DNA of 64,000 nt from Ceratopteris richardii (taxonomy: Eukaryota; Streptophyta; Polypodiopsida; Polypodiales; Pteridaceae), in assembly GCA_020310875.1 (NCBI GenBank), contig CM035433.1, positions 110,935,306-110,999,305 on the forward strand, read 5' to 3'. Both the position numbers and the translations under genes were made by a program. The notes under the pieces were generated by a model. That model had not been told where the DNA came from. It made no database searches and saw only the letters and a program-made list of their open reading frames with translations. This document shows, in pieces, positions 20,691 through 31,212 of the stretch. The first letter of the stretch is position 1, and each line of letters starts with the position of its first letter.

Positions 20691-21404
20691 TTGAGTCTTC
20701 ATGATGCTGGAGATGCATTTGATGTTGTTCTCTATCAGCAGGCTGTTGGATGCTTGATTTACTTATGCATTACTCGGCCAGATATTCAGTTTGCTGTCTC
20801 ACAGATGAGCAAGTTTATGCATTGCCCAGGAGTCACGCATTGGAAGGCGGTTAATCGCATCTTTCACTACTTGAGTGGTACTCGGCTACTTGGGTTGTTT
20901 TATCCCAAGGGGGGATCACTACCGCCAGATTTGCATGCTTTTTCTGACTCAAATTGGGCTGGTTGCTATGACACTCATGTGTCCACCAGTGGTTTTTGCT
21001 TCATGCTTGGTAGCTCATGTATATCTTGGTTGAGCAAGAAGCAGCCTACTGTGGCCACTTCCAGTTGTGAGGCTGAGTATAGGGCAGCTTTCACAGCGAC
21101 TGTTGAGTGTGTGTGGCTCAGACGCCTTATGGCTTATTTGGGTGTTGGCCAGTCTTCTGCCACCACCATCTTCACTGATAGTCAGAGCGCATTGGCAGTT
21201 GTGAGGAACCCTGTGTTCCATGCTCGCACTAAGCACATTGAGGTGCATTATCACTATGTCAGGGAGAGGTTCTCTGCTGGGGAGATTAGCTTGGCATATG
21301 TGCCCACGCAGGAGAACATTGCAGACCTTTTCACGAAGGCTCTGCCTAGGGAGAAGTTTGAAGCTTTCCGCAAAGCTTTGGGCTTACTTCCTTTTGTGGA
21401 GTGA
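20691..21404 (+). pseudogene. copia RNase H (A1), open frame
   Basis: The frame runs without stops to TGA at 21402. It contains DLHAFSDSNWAGC, ISWLSKKQPTVATSSCEAEY, IFTDSQSALAVVRNP and HARTKHIEVHYHYVRE, then FTKALPREKFEAFRK near the end. The acidic residues expected for RNase H are present (Asp in FSDSNWAG, Glu in CEAEY, Asp in FTDSQS). Being in frame with the RT, this is the longest intact coding stretch in the window (20001-21404). Confidence 0.92.
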
Positions 21405-21463
21405 TTTCCACATAGCTTGGCACTTCCTTATACATGAGTGCCAGCTCCTTGTTCACCGCATCA

Positions 21464-21478
21464 CTCCCAGGGGGGATT
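21464..21478 (+). promoter_or_regulatory. Polypurine tract of A1
   Basis: A purine run (aggggggat, 21469-21477) stands directly before the 3' LTR, the place where plus-strand DNA synthesis is primed. Confidence 0.85.
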
Positions 21479-21707
21479 TGTTGATATATTTAGGTAGTGA
21501 TGTGTGTGAACGCACTAGGACCGCTGGGGCACTTTTTTCCCTCTTTAGGAGGTTTTTTTCCCCGGCTTGTATATACGCCTATTGCCCTAATGGGCTACTC
21601 ATCTTTGTACATTCTTTAGTAATACATTCAGTATTGTGTGTTGTGCTCCAAGCTTCTTCTTCTTCCTTGTGTTCTTCGCGTGCTCCTGGAGACGTCTAAC
21701 TCCAACA
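21479..21707 (+). repeat. A1 3' LTR
   Basis: It runs from tgttgatata to ctccaaca and is 229 bases long, like its partner. TG...CA ends are intact here. About 14 differences separate it from the 5' LTR, roughly 11 transitions and 3 transversions by eye. Confidence 0.95.
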
Positions 21708-21712
21708 GCATC
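21708..21712. other. Target-site duplication of A1, right copy (GCATC)
   Basis: It matches 16548-16552 exactly. Confidence 0.93.
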
Positions 21713-22310
21713 ATTTATGAAAGTGACAAAGTAAAGAGAAACAACTAATGACCTTGTGGGCATAAGACCACACACATCTGTATGAACGATTCTAAAGGTT
21801 GAATTGAAGAGTCAATGTGCGTTCTATGCACATTTCTAGTTTGCTTTCTATATTGACAATGCTGACAAAATGAAAAATCAAAGAAAGATAACACAGGTAA
21901 GTAGCGAGAAAGAGAGAGATTTTCCATTCCACTATGAGATATATGGCCCAAATGACCATGCCAAAAAAATCCATAGGCTGTTCAGTGACAGCTAACAAGT
22001 GTTCTTTCTGTGATGCAAATAAAGGATAAAGTGAGCCAACTTTGCTTCCTTTTGCAATAACCATATTGCCCTTTGATATGTGAAAGGACTGGGATATAGA
22101 AGACTACCTTGTAACCAAGGTCATCAAGTTGACCAACTGACATCAAACTACGTGATAACTAAGGTACATGGCATACATTATTTAACAAACCTTTCAAGAC
22201 AAGATGATTATTAAGTTAATTGCTCTTACTAATGGAATATGATTTCAAAGTAGTTATGAAGAAAGGAAAAACCCACTTATGGGCTGTGTTGATGTATTAA
22301 ACACCAAAAA
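21713..22310 (-). pseudogene. copia protease end, gag-pre-integrase and integrase start (element D)
   Basis: This is the 5' portion of copia D on the other side of A1. Minus-strand frames give LSRSLMSVGQLDDLGYKVVF, KGSKVGSLYPLFASQKEHLL, GHISHSGMENLSLS, CQHCQYRKQT and, adjoining A1, YFVTFINDAT. Frameshifts separate these. The gag and DSG motif of D are not recognisable beyond 22310. From 22311 to 22745 I see no feature. Confidence 0.8.
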
Positions 22311-22745
22311 AAATAAGCCAATGTGATATTAGAAGTCCTCTAAAATTACCATTAATTCAAAAAGTCTTCAAACTTCAAAATCTTTAACACTTTCTAAACT
22401 AAAAATGAATATTTACCCTTCGGATAAATGTGCCTTTTTTCTAGCCTCAGTTCTTCTTTGATTTTTCTTGAATCTTAGAGATTCTTGTGCTCAATGATTA
22501 ATAGAAGTTCCTACATATAGTCAACAACAAATTCCAAGCAATATTTTCAAGTAACTACTTGCAAATAACTTGAAATGTCTTCAAGAGTTACACTATATCT
22601 GAAATATGAAAATTACCTTTATTGATTTGACATGCCTTCACTGTTAAGCTTATTTCTCTGAGCACGCATCCCATTTTGAAAAGATCTTTTGGTCAAGTGA
22701 ACTCAAGGACGATAACTTAAAATGAACTATCACTCATAAAAAAAT

Positions 22746-23359
22746 TTACAGTGTACTATGAGATTTGACTCTTAGAAGTTCAGGGAGTACTGGGTTTGCT
22801 GCAAGATAAAGTGAACTCATATTATCTACATGTATTACAACTATACCTTGATCAATGCCCAAGCTTTTGAACAAGGTCTGCATCCACAATACTTCTTTAG
22901 CTACTTCCATAAGCACTTTGTATTTTTCTTCAGTTGAGGATAATGCTACTGTATCTTGTTTCTTTGAACACCAACTCACAAGCTTATCACCTATGTACAC
23001 CATGTATCCATGTGTTGATCTTCTATCATCTTTACTTCTTGCCCAATCTGAGTCACTGTATGCTCTCAACTTTATGTCTAAAGTAAAAGGATAATATAAT
23101 CCTTCTTTTATAGTCCCTTTGATATATTTGAGAACTGTTTGACCTACAATCCAATGTTGATCCTTTGGACAATGTATGAATTGTGAGAGGAATCCTACTG
23201 CATAACTAAGATCGGGTCTTGTTAGTGAAGCCTAAATCAAAATTCCCAATAAAGATTGATACTTCCTCATGTCTTTATATTTTGCACCATCATATTTGCT
23301 AAGCTTATGATTAAATTCAAGTGAAGTTGAAGCTTGTCTGCAATTTTCCATGTTGAGCT
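22746..23359 (-). pseudogene. copia RT C-terminus and RNase H (element E)
   Basis: Minus-strand reading from the top: NMENCRQASTSLEFNHKLSK, KYQSLLGILI, RPDLSYAVGFLSQF, then AYSDSDWARSKDDRRSTHGY, SWCSKKQDTVALSSTEEKY and HVDNMSSLYLAANPV. The RNase H aspartates are there. The last block (normally HARSKHIEID) is replaced by a frameshifted tail. Stops occur at two places. The 5' portion is cut at 23360 by an inserted LTR. Confidence 0.83.
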
Positions 23360-23657
23360 TGTTATCGTTAGTGTCCATGTGAAAGGCCAAATGGCCATCA
23401 GACATTTCTTTGTATATGTTCTTTAATAAAACATATAGTGACTTGTTCAGCCACATATTGTAAGTTCGACCACATTTGTAACACCTAAGAAGTTTGTGTT
23501 CGTGCTCCTTGTGTACTATGTTTTTCTGTGTATTTTGTAGCCTCTGTACAGAGTACCGTGTGCAGTGTTTGGAGCTCAGTTTTCTACTCTGAGGATATTT
23601 CCATGGATCTCTCAAGAAGGAGAGCACACTGTGGTGCATCACCATTGAAATACTTCA
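23360..23657 (+). repeat. LTR (298 bp) inserted in copia E
   Basis: It starts tgttatcgttag and ends atacttca. Its first ~110 bases match 49177-49295 (tgttatgcattg, gtctatgtggac, agatggcca, aataaaa), where they follow a polypurine-like run. It is followed by a primer site. No 3' partner lies in the window, so the element continues or was truncated by B1. Confidence 0.75.
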
Positions 23658-23658
23658 T

Positions 23659-23670
23659 TGCTATCAGAGC
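23659..23670 (+). promoter_or_regulatory. Primer-binding site after the 23.36-kb LTR
   Basis: TGCTATCAGAGC differs from the initiator tRNA-Met site at one base. The leader 23671-24040 shows no coding signal and ends where the B1 LTR begins. Confidence 0.75.
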
Positions 23671-24040
23671 ACTTTGATGCAAAATCTTTGTTCCTTTTAT
23701 GCGAGTGAAGCGATCACGCACCCGCCCACCCAAGGGTTTCTCCAAGGCTTACGACTAAGGTGCAACAAAGGCATACCTTATCATCTGAGTCACCGAAGTC
23801 ACCTTTGGTGCTATTGGCTGCGCGTGAGGGAGGACCTCAATGATCAAGGAAGATAGAGGTAGAGATTGACGATCTATAAAAAACTTGAACTTGTTGGCCA
23901 AAAGGTAATGCAAAAATGTCTTTATAGTGTATGTCATGCCTAAACCTTTGCATTCCATTTTCACGTAACTCCTTTCTGCCACATTCAATTCTCTACTAGA
24001 ATTAGCTCTATAAATCTAGGTTTCCTTCATTTGTGGGTTC

Positions 24041-24398
24041 TGTGGAGATCTTAAGCTCAAAATGTGATGATCAGGGATTCATTTCTCTGATATGTATAGA
24101 GGTCACACCCGTATATGTCCAGTTTAGTGAGCTTTACTAGATTTATCTACCGAGAGTGAGGTCACATTTGTTTCTTGCTAGCTCACTCATTCACGGACAT
24201 TGGGATTTTCCTTATGTAGTGTTCTTTATATGTTTCACTAGTTGTATTGGTGTGTAAGGTCATTCTTGTATATTCCTTTTTTGTAATAGAAGAAGAAGAA
24301 GAAGAAAAAGATCATTCTTCCTTGCCTCAATCTATGTGTGCTCCTCTTGAGTGTGAGAGGGTGTGAGAGCTCTCTTTCTTATCTCGTTTCTCTTGACA
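24041..24398 (+). repeat. 5' LTR of family-B copia B1
   Basis: It runs from tgtggagatc to tctcttgaca. It aligns over its length with the reverse complement of 47273-47744, sharing cattcacggacatt, ttgtttcttgc and the gaagaagaag run (about six units here). The primer site 24399-24411 (tggcattagagtc) is two to three changes from the initiator tRNA-Met type. Confidence 0.87.
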
Positions 24399-24765
24399 TG
24401 GCATTAGAGTCAATGTGGTTGTACAGAGCTCGTGGAGAAGGTAGACAATGAAGAATATGTGAAAAGGCATGGAGAAAGTGAGCTTCACAAATGATCTCAA
24501 ATTGCTATGAAATTTGGTATGAAGGTAGAAGGCATCTCAGATTTCTATTTCAAAGCCATATCGACCTCTTTATAACTTTCTATTTCGAAACACTCAAATA
24601 TTATAGGTCCAAAATTTTAAGCATTTCTGTATACTGTTGATGCATGAGAAATGTGTTTTCTAACGTCAAGATGTCACATGAAAGTGTAAAAACATTTAAG
24701 AAGGGGTACACCTTGTAGTGTCTTTGTAGTGTTGTGAATTGCTATAGAAATGTCACATGCTCATG

Positions 24766-25600
24766 GAACGAGTCAACTTATGATGGATAAGTTGGACAAG
24801 AACAACTCTCATGCTTGGATATTCAGAATGATAAATTTCCTAAATTAAATGGGAAAAGGCTATCGGAAGTACATCAAAGAAGAGAACAAAAAATGCTCCA
24901 TAGTTACCAGAGAGTAATCAGACTACAGACTAGTTAAGAGCATATGAAGAATGGAATCAAGGAGCACGAAAGATAATGTATTAGCTTTCAGTTAGTATAC
25001 AAGAGAGAATGATTCAGCACATACTGGATGCCATGACTCTAAAAGAGGCTTGGAATAGTTTGGCCACATTGTATGAGACCAATACAAAGGCATGGAAATT
25101 GCAACTCAAGAATGAGCTACATAAAATTAAGAAAAGTAAAATGTTGGTAAGTGGTTACACCCTAAAAATCAAAAGCATATGTGAGTCGCTTGCATCTATT
25201 GGCGTCGATGTAGATGATGATGATGATGATGATAAGATGGAATTGGGCCTTTGTGGTTTAGGAACTACATATAAGCAATGTAGAACTTCTATTCAGATCA
25301 AAGAAAGAAAAACCTAGTTCTAAGTAGGTATTCTACCCTAGTAGAGGAAGAGGCAAAGATAGAGGTTTTGAAAGTGGAAGAGAAAACAATAACCAAGACC
25401 AAGGTCAAAAACAAAATCATGGAGGAGGTAGAGGACAATTTTGAGGCAAGGGGAGCCAAAGAGGCCACAAAAATTCCCAAAGAAATGATTCAGGTGATGA
25501 CAGTAAAGGATGTGGGAATTGTGGTAAACTTATTCACTTTGAACGTGATTGCAGGTTGAAGAATCAAAATTACTGAAGACAACACAACAACTATGCATCC
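24766..25600 (+). pseudogene. copia gag (B1), several frameshifts
   Basis: It aligns with the gag of B2 on the other strand at 46100-46886. An open part (25009-25317) carries LKEAWNSLATLYETNTKAWK, LQLKNELHKIKK and SICESLASIG. The run of Asp codons here (GATGATGAT...) is longer than in B2 (seven against four). The zinc knuckle CGNCGKLIHFERDC is present in another frame near 25507-25552. The first 80 codons are disrupted. Confidence 0.83.
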
Positions 25601-26010
25601 ATAAGTGCAGATCATTCAGAGAAGCTCTTCATGGTCCAACATCACATGATGAATACAATGTATTTTGATGTTTTGAAATTGAATGGTAATGTCTGGTATG
25701 TTGATTCAGGTGCCTCAAATCACATGACCAGCAATGCAAAATGGTTTAGTAGTTTGCAGAATTTTTTTGTTCCTAGATTTGGTGAAACATGCAATGACAC
25801 TTCACATCCTATTGAGCATACAAGAGGCACAACACTATCTATGGAGGATGGGAAGGTAAAAAATCTTGTTGATGTGCTACATGTTTTGAATATAACAAAG
25901 AATTTGGTTTTTGTTGGACAAAAGGTTGACCAAGGATTACAACTTAGGTTCAATGTTGATGGTTTATATGTATTAGAGGGGTTTGTGATTAATCAACCAA
26001 TCAATTAATC
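25601..26010 (+). pseudogene. copia protease (B1), truncated
   Basis: The active site VDSGASNHMTSNAKWF lies at about 25699-25745. HPIEHTRGTTLSM and VLHVLNITKNLVFVGQ follow, the second half of a copia protease. The frame ends at 26008. The rest of the polyprotein is absent: a repeat shared with 60.4 kb begins at about 26068. Confidence 0.85.
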
Positions 26011-26067
26011 AGCCACCAAAAGTATATCAAGATTAGATCACTTTACTAGATTATAGGAAAGTTGATT

Positions 26068-26478
26068 GATTCTCTTCAACAACCTATCCCACTTTGATTT
26101 GAATTCATTTTTTTTTAATGGAATTCTTCCCAAGAGTCTATATAATGACTCATCACATACACTAAGATAGAGATGATATTTTGAAGCAATATACATACAT
26201 TGGTGATCATCTTGGTTGTTCTTGTTTTTCTCTCCTCCTTCCTCAAAGTAAGTCATCTTGCACAAGTTGTTCTTCCTATTGAGCCCCAAATCAAGCGATT
26301 AAGCTTTCTTTGGGAAAGGTATCACTTTCTATTTTATGTTTACAAATTGTCAAGTTATGTGGCTCAAAAACATCAGATAAATCATAGTTTTATAGTCTCC
26401 GGGTCACCTTTTGCACATCCTTGAAAAATCAAATGACATCCAATTAGATTAATGGTTATTGATCCTTCATTGATTGTT
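26068..26478. repeat. Dispersed repeat R1, copy a
   Basis: It matches 60390-60858 in the same orientation, starting at ttctcttcaacaacc and ending at gatccttcatt. Shared blocks include acactaagatagagatgat and catacattggtgat. In both places the repeat stands where a plus-strand copia reading breaks off. It could be an LTR, a LINE/SINE or a small DNA element. I see no clear terminal repeats. From 26479 to 26689 nothing else is recognised. Confidence 0.75.
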
Positions 26479-26689
26479 ATAAATTAGGGATTTTGTGCAT
26501 TAAATCAAGCCAACCCTATGTATGACACTCCATTAAGAGGAGTTTTTCCAATTGTAATTGTGCTAGATGCTCTAAGTATTTGAAGCATAACTTTCATTCA
26601 CATTTAGCAAGTTTTTGTGAGCTAGTTAATCTTTTTTGCATCAACTTGTTCTTGTTGATGTTCCAAAGTATCTATTGGTTTTTGTTGCA

Positions 26690-27340
26690 CTAGCCAAAAA
26701 CTTTCAAGGTAGTATCCATATCAAGCAAGGTCATAGCCTTTGAAAACTCTGCTAACTTGGTCACATCCAAGATTTTGGTGAAGAAATCTACAAATTTGTC
26801 CTTTGTACCTACAAAATGAACATTAATGTCCCCACTTGCAAGCTTTTCCCTTAAATAATGGTAATGCACCTCAATGTGCTTGTTCGTAGCATGATACATG
26901 TGATTGTTAGAAAAATGTAGGCTTGAAATGTTATCTTCATAAATTGGAATTGGTCCAAGTTGTATGCCAAAATATTTGAAGAGCTTCTTAATCTACATTG
27001 CTTCAAATTTAGTGAGGATTAAAGCTCTATATTCAGCCTTTATTGAACTCAATGCAACTGTGGGATGCTTTTTGCTCATCCATGAAATTGCTTTTGTACC
27101 TAGCATGAAAACATAGCCAGAAGTTGACCTTCTATCATCAACACTCCTTGCCCAATTTGCATCAGTCCATGCTCTTACTTGAAGTTCTCCATCATACATG
27201 TATAGCAACCCATAATTAATTGTACTCTTCACATATTGTAACACTCTCTTTGCATGATTGATATGTGTATTTGTGGCTACATGCATGAACTGAGATAGAA
27301 ATCCAACTATGTAATGCAAGTCAAGTCTTGTGAGTGTAGC
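26690..27340 (-). pseudogene. copia RNase H (element C)
   Basis: Minus-strand frames carry HYIVGFLSQFMHVATN, RAWTDANWARSVDDRRSTSG, ISWMSKKHPTVALSSIKAEY and then HATNKHIEVHYHYLREKL, GTKDKFVDFFTKILD and a stop after KVFG at 26690. Two frame breaks occur, at about 26995 and 27330. The expected 3' LTR does not follow: 26450-26690 shows no likeness to the 5' LTR at 30753-31148. Confidence 0.85.
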
Positions 27341-28140
27341 ATAGATCAGTTATTCCACAATTCTCCAGTATGGTGTAAGTTCTTCTAGCTTCTTACCATC
27401 TTCCTTGCTCAACTTGACATTTGAATCCATAGGTTGAGCTATTGGTTTGCAATCTATCATGCCAAACCTAAGCAACACATCTAGAAGATACTTCTTTTGA
27501 GAGAGGTAGATACCTTCCTTCTCATAGATCACCTCAATGTCAAGAAATTACTTTAGCACACCTAAATTTGAGATTTTGAACTCTCTTACAAGCTTCTCTT
27601 TGATGGTTCTTATCCCTGCATCATCATCACTTGTCACAAGAAGATCATCTACATATATGCATATCAAACATATCTTCTCATTTGTCTTCTTCACATACAA
27701 GGATGGATCTGCATCACTTGGAGAGAAGCCACATCTCTTCAAGAAGTCCACTAACTTATAATTCCAAGCCCTTGGGTCTTGATTTAGGCCATACAAGAGA
27801 TTCTTCAACCTGCAAACATAGGTAGGATGTTGTGGATCTACGTACCCTTGAGGTTGTTCCAGGAACACCTCTTCTTATAACTCACCATTCAAGAAAGCAT
27901 TCTTTATGTCCATCTAGTAGATAGGCCACCTCCTTGCTGCACATAGGGTTATGAGAGATCTAATGGTAGCCTTGCTTGCCATAGGGCTAAAAGTCTCCTC
28001 ATAATCCACCCCTTGTGTATGTGTGAAGCTTTTGGCTACTAGTCTAGCCTTGTATCTTGCCAAGCTACCATCTACATTCCTCTTGGTCTTGTACACCCAC
28101 CTGTTCTAGACTATCTTCATGCCTTCCTTCTAAGGTAATA
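27341..28140 (-). pseudogene. copia reverse transcriptase (element C)
   Basis: Domains in order: [66 protein letters not shown], the catalytic IYVDDLLVTSD (about 27640-27675) and EKEGIYLSQKKYL. Stops separate four open pieces. The active site itself is intact. Confidence 0.87.
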
Positions 28141-28377
28141 GTTCCAAAGTGTTTTTCTCCTTAAGAGCTTTGAACTCTTCATACATAACCTTCCTCCACT
28201 CTAGTTTAGTCTTTGCCTTCTCATAAGAATCTGGCTCTTGATCTACAATGATATTCATCATGTATGCATAGTGCTTTGCCATGAAACAACCATATGTATA
28301 CCTTTGTGGGGGTGCCTTCTTCCTTGTACACCTTCTCTCTTGACATTTGGTATATTTCTTCTTGCGTCGATTGAGCT

Positions 28378-29560
28378 TTACATTTGGAGTAATGACCTCC
28401 TCAAGCTCTTCCTCTTCTCGCTCCTCTTGAGCTTCCCTAATGTCATAGTATGTCTCTTGTAGCCTTCTATACTTTGAAGTAGAGGATGTTCTTCCATAAT
28501 ATAAGTGTAAGAGTAATCATATAAGTGTAGCTTAGATGTAGAAGCCTCTGGTCTACTGATTGTGATTGTCTCTTGAGGTTGAATCTGCACATCAAAGTCT
28601 ACATACTGTTCTCGATCCTCTTCATCCACCTTTGCCTTCCCCTTGTCTCCATACCATGAACTTGACTCATCAAACACAACATCTCGCGACACATATAGCT
28701 TCTTTGAGAGGGGTTTGTAGAACTTGTACCCGCTTTGCTCATTTGAGTAGCCATTGAGCACACATTCCTCACTCTTGGGCTCTAACTTTGTTCTCACTTC
28801 ACTAGGAACATGAACAAAGCATACACATCCAATTACCTTGAGGTGCTCCATGATTGGTTTCTTTCCATAATAGACTTCATGTGGAGTCAAGTTGTGCACA
28901 CCACCTATTGGAACCCTGTTTATCAAGTAACAAGTTGTATTCATAGTCTCATCCTAGAAAGAGAATGGTAACATACTTTCATTTATGAGACATCCAGCTA
29001 TCACAACCAAATGCTTATTCTTCCTATCTCGAACACCATTTTGTTGAGGGGTGATCTTGCATGTAAAGTGCCTCTTTATGCCATTGTCCTGCAAGTACTT
29101 TGTGAATTCCTTTGAGAAATAGTCTCCCCCTCCATCTGACCTTAGTGTCTTGATGTATGCATCACATTGTTTCTCAACAAGGGACCTAAACTTTTGAAAG
29201 CATGAAAACACTTTCTCTACAAGGGACCTAAACTTTTGAAAGCATGAAAACACTTCTGATTTTTCATTGATGACATATAGCCATACCTTCCTTGATTATT
29301 CATCAATGAAAGTGACAAAGTACTTAGCTCCTCCCAATGAAGCCTCTCTACTAGGGCCCTATACATCTGAGTGTATAAGCTTCAAGAGCTTAGAGGATCG
29401 TACTCACTCTTTGGAAATGACTTCCTTGATTGCTTATCTAGTTGACAAGCATCACAAAACTCATGTAGACCTTGGCCTTCAAGATTTGGTAGTCCCTATG
29501 CTAAACTTGATTTTCTCATGCTTTTTAACTTGGGAATATTGATATGTCCTATCCTCTTGT
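28378..29560 (-). pseudogene. copia gag-pre-integrase and integrase (element C)
   Basis: LWHKRIGHINIPKLKSM lies near 29560 and CDACQLDKQSR near 29440. The core has TLRSDGGGDYFSKEF (second catalytic Asp) and QQNGVRDRKNKHL, where the third catalytic residue reads Asp rather than Glu. Next come NTTCYLINRVPIGG, FVHVPSEVRTKLEPKSEEC and NGYSNEQSGYKFYKP, then a charged linker. A 42-bp in-frame tandem duplication sits at 29176-29259. Confidence 0.85.
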
Positions 29561-29589
29561 GCCAAAGATCAATCTTGGCAATCCTTTTG

Positions 29590-30668
29590 TTACCAATCAT
29601 CACATAACATGTTGTGCGTAGGAGCAACATCTAGTGTGAACAATCTACCTTCTTTCCTTCCCTTGGCAATGACCTTGGGATCACTAGTGTAGCCATGTCT
29701 CATGGCTAGGGGGGTCTCTTTCTCATCATCCTTCTTGGAATTGTTAGCATACTTCCCTTGCTCCTTCTTCTTCTTGCCTTTTTCATCCTTAAACTAGCAA
29801 TTTGAAGAAATATGATTCTACTACCACATATAAAACAAGTTTTACTTTGATGAGGGTTGGTCTTCCCTTTTCCATTCTTGCCCTTCCTTGAAGATGATGC
29901 CTTGATATCTCCTTCTCAATCTGAATCTTCTTCCTTGGACTACATCCACTTGTGTTTTCCTCCTTTCCCCTTCTTGCCACTCTTGCTTTTGCCTTTGCTA
30001 GCATATAGGACCTGTGAGTGACCATCCTTCTTGGATATGTCTCCTATGGCAACCTCTTCTACCACTAGATGTGGGATCAACTCCTCAAGAGTTGGTAGAG
30101 GATGTCTATACAAGATAGTAGTAATGAGGGGTTTCCACTTGTCTTCCCCTCTCAGCCCATTAAGAGTAATCTATAGAAGGTCTTCCTCATCTACTTTGCA
30201 GCCAATGGATGCCAATTGCTCCCTCAATGCCTTCACCCTTTAGGTGAAGTCAACAATAGTTTGACCACTACCCTTCTTCAAAGAATGGAGTTCATTCTTA
30301 AGCTGCATCTTTTTGCTTCTTGTGGAAGTGGTATTTATCTTATCTAAGGCCTCCCGAACATCTCTAACATGATCAAACTCTGATATATGACCAATTATAG
30401 TGTTAGAGATTACCTGTGATATGTAGAAAATAGTTTTTCGATTACTTTCTTCCCAATCCTTCAATATCTTCATATCTTGATTGGTGGTCTTTGGATCTTG
30501 GGGATCCACATTGGGCTTATCTTCTTCTCCACACACAATAGGCCATAAACTTTTGTTTATGAGGTAGTTTAGGAATCTAAACCTCCATGGCTGATAGTTG
30601 CCTTTGTCAAGCAACTCCACTTTTTGACCTAGATCTACCATAATGAATGGGAAATTAGGGTTACACAA
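29590..30668 (-). pseudogene. copia gag (element C), protease domain missing
   Basis: The start MCNPNFPFIMVDLGQKVELL leads into a gag with YQPWRFRFLNYLINKSLWPI and LQLKNELHSLKKGSGQT. A decayed knuckle (CFICGSRII) lies near 29830. I cannot find any DSGA protease motif between it and the gag-pre-integrase, so an internal deletion is likely. The reading passes directly to SDPKVIAKGRKEGRLFTLDV. Confidence 0.82.
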
Positions 30669-30738
30669 ATATGTACCTCTTAGCCTTGATGTCCAAACTA
30701 TTGTGTCCTTCTCCCAAAGTCTTCAAAGGATGTTTCCT

Positions 30739-30750
30739 ACTCTCGTACCA
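30739..30750 (-). promoter_or_regulatory. Degenerate primer-binding site of element C
   Basis: The minus strand reads TGGTACGAGAG two bases after the LTR end. It is close to the initiator tRNA-Met site TGGTATCAGAG, with two changes. Confidence 0.6.
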
Positions 30751-30752
30751 AC

Positions 30753-31148
30753 TGATGGAATCTAATCCCTCATATTTGCACACTAGAAGTGAAATGAACC
30801 CAATAGCTAAGTCCCTTCATACACCTTTTCTACTACCCTACAACAAAACTTTGATTCACCTACCTTAACGTGATCAAAATCACATATGCTTTTAGCCAAA
30901 CTTATTGTGGTGCCCTCCTCTACATTTTTCCAATCTTGGATAGCTTTGTTTTAGCTCCTTGAGCCTTGGATGATTGTGTGGTTGAGCCGCCTAGAGTATA
31001 TGTCTCTTAGTCTTCAATAACCTACAAGAGTTACATGCATTTGATGACTCATCACCTTGTTTTATAGCTTTTGGATCCCTCTCTGACCTTTCCACTCCCT
31101 TAAGACTACCTTGCCCAACCTTGACACCATGCCAAGTGATTTAAGTCA
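30753..31148 (-). repeat. 5' LTR of element C
   Basis: On the plus strand it reads tgatggaatc ... gatttaagtca. It matches 59002-59735, sharing tttgcacactagaagtgaaa, agctccttgagccttggatga and gtatatgtctcttagtctt. The copy at 59 kb has about 350 more bases between tttagccaaactta and ccctcctct, so this one is probably internally deleted. Confidence 0.75.
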
Positions 31149-31212
31149 TGATATTCATCCACATTAAATTTCGATCCCTTGATCCACCTAAAGCTTGCAT
31201 AGTTCACACTTT

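Larger units (their letters stand above)
16553..21707 (+). mobile_element. Complete Ty1/copia element A1 (5155 bp), nested in copia D
   Basis: The order is LTR (229), primer site, leader, gag, protease, integrase, RT, RNase H, polypurine tract, LTR (229), flanked by GCATC. The two LTRs differ at about 14 of 229 positions (about 6%), mostly transitions, so the insertion is not recent. The polyprotein would be about 1420 residues. It carries seven in-frame stops before the RT and a 2-bp insertion near 20006. A2, A3 and A4 in this window belong to the same family. Confidence 0.95.

Noticed and set aside
26038-26289. 83-codon minus-strand frame in repeat R1
   Set aside because: It is not conserved as a frame in the second R1 copy and has no known motif.
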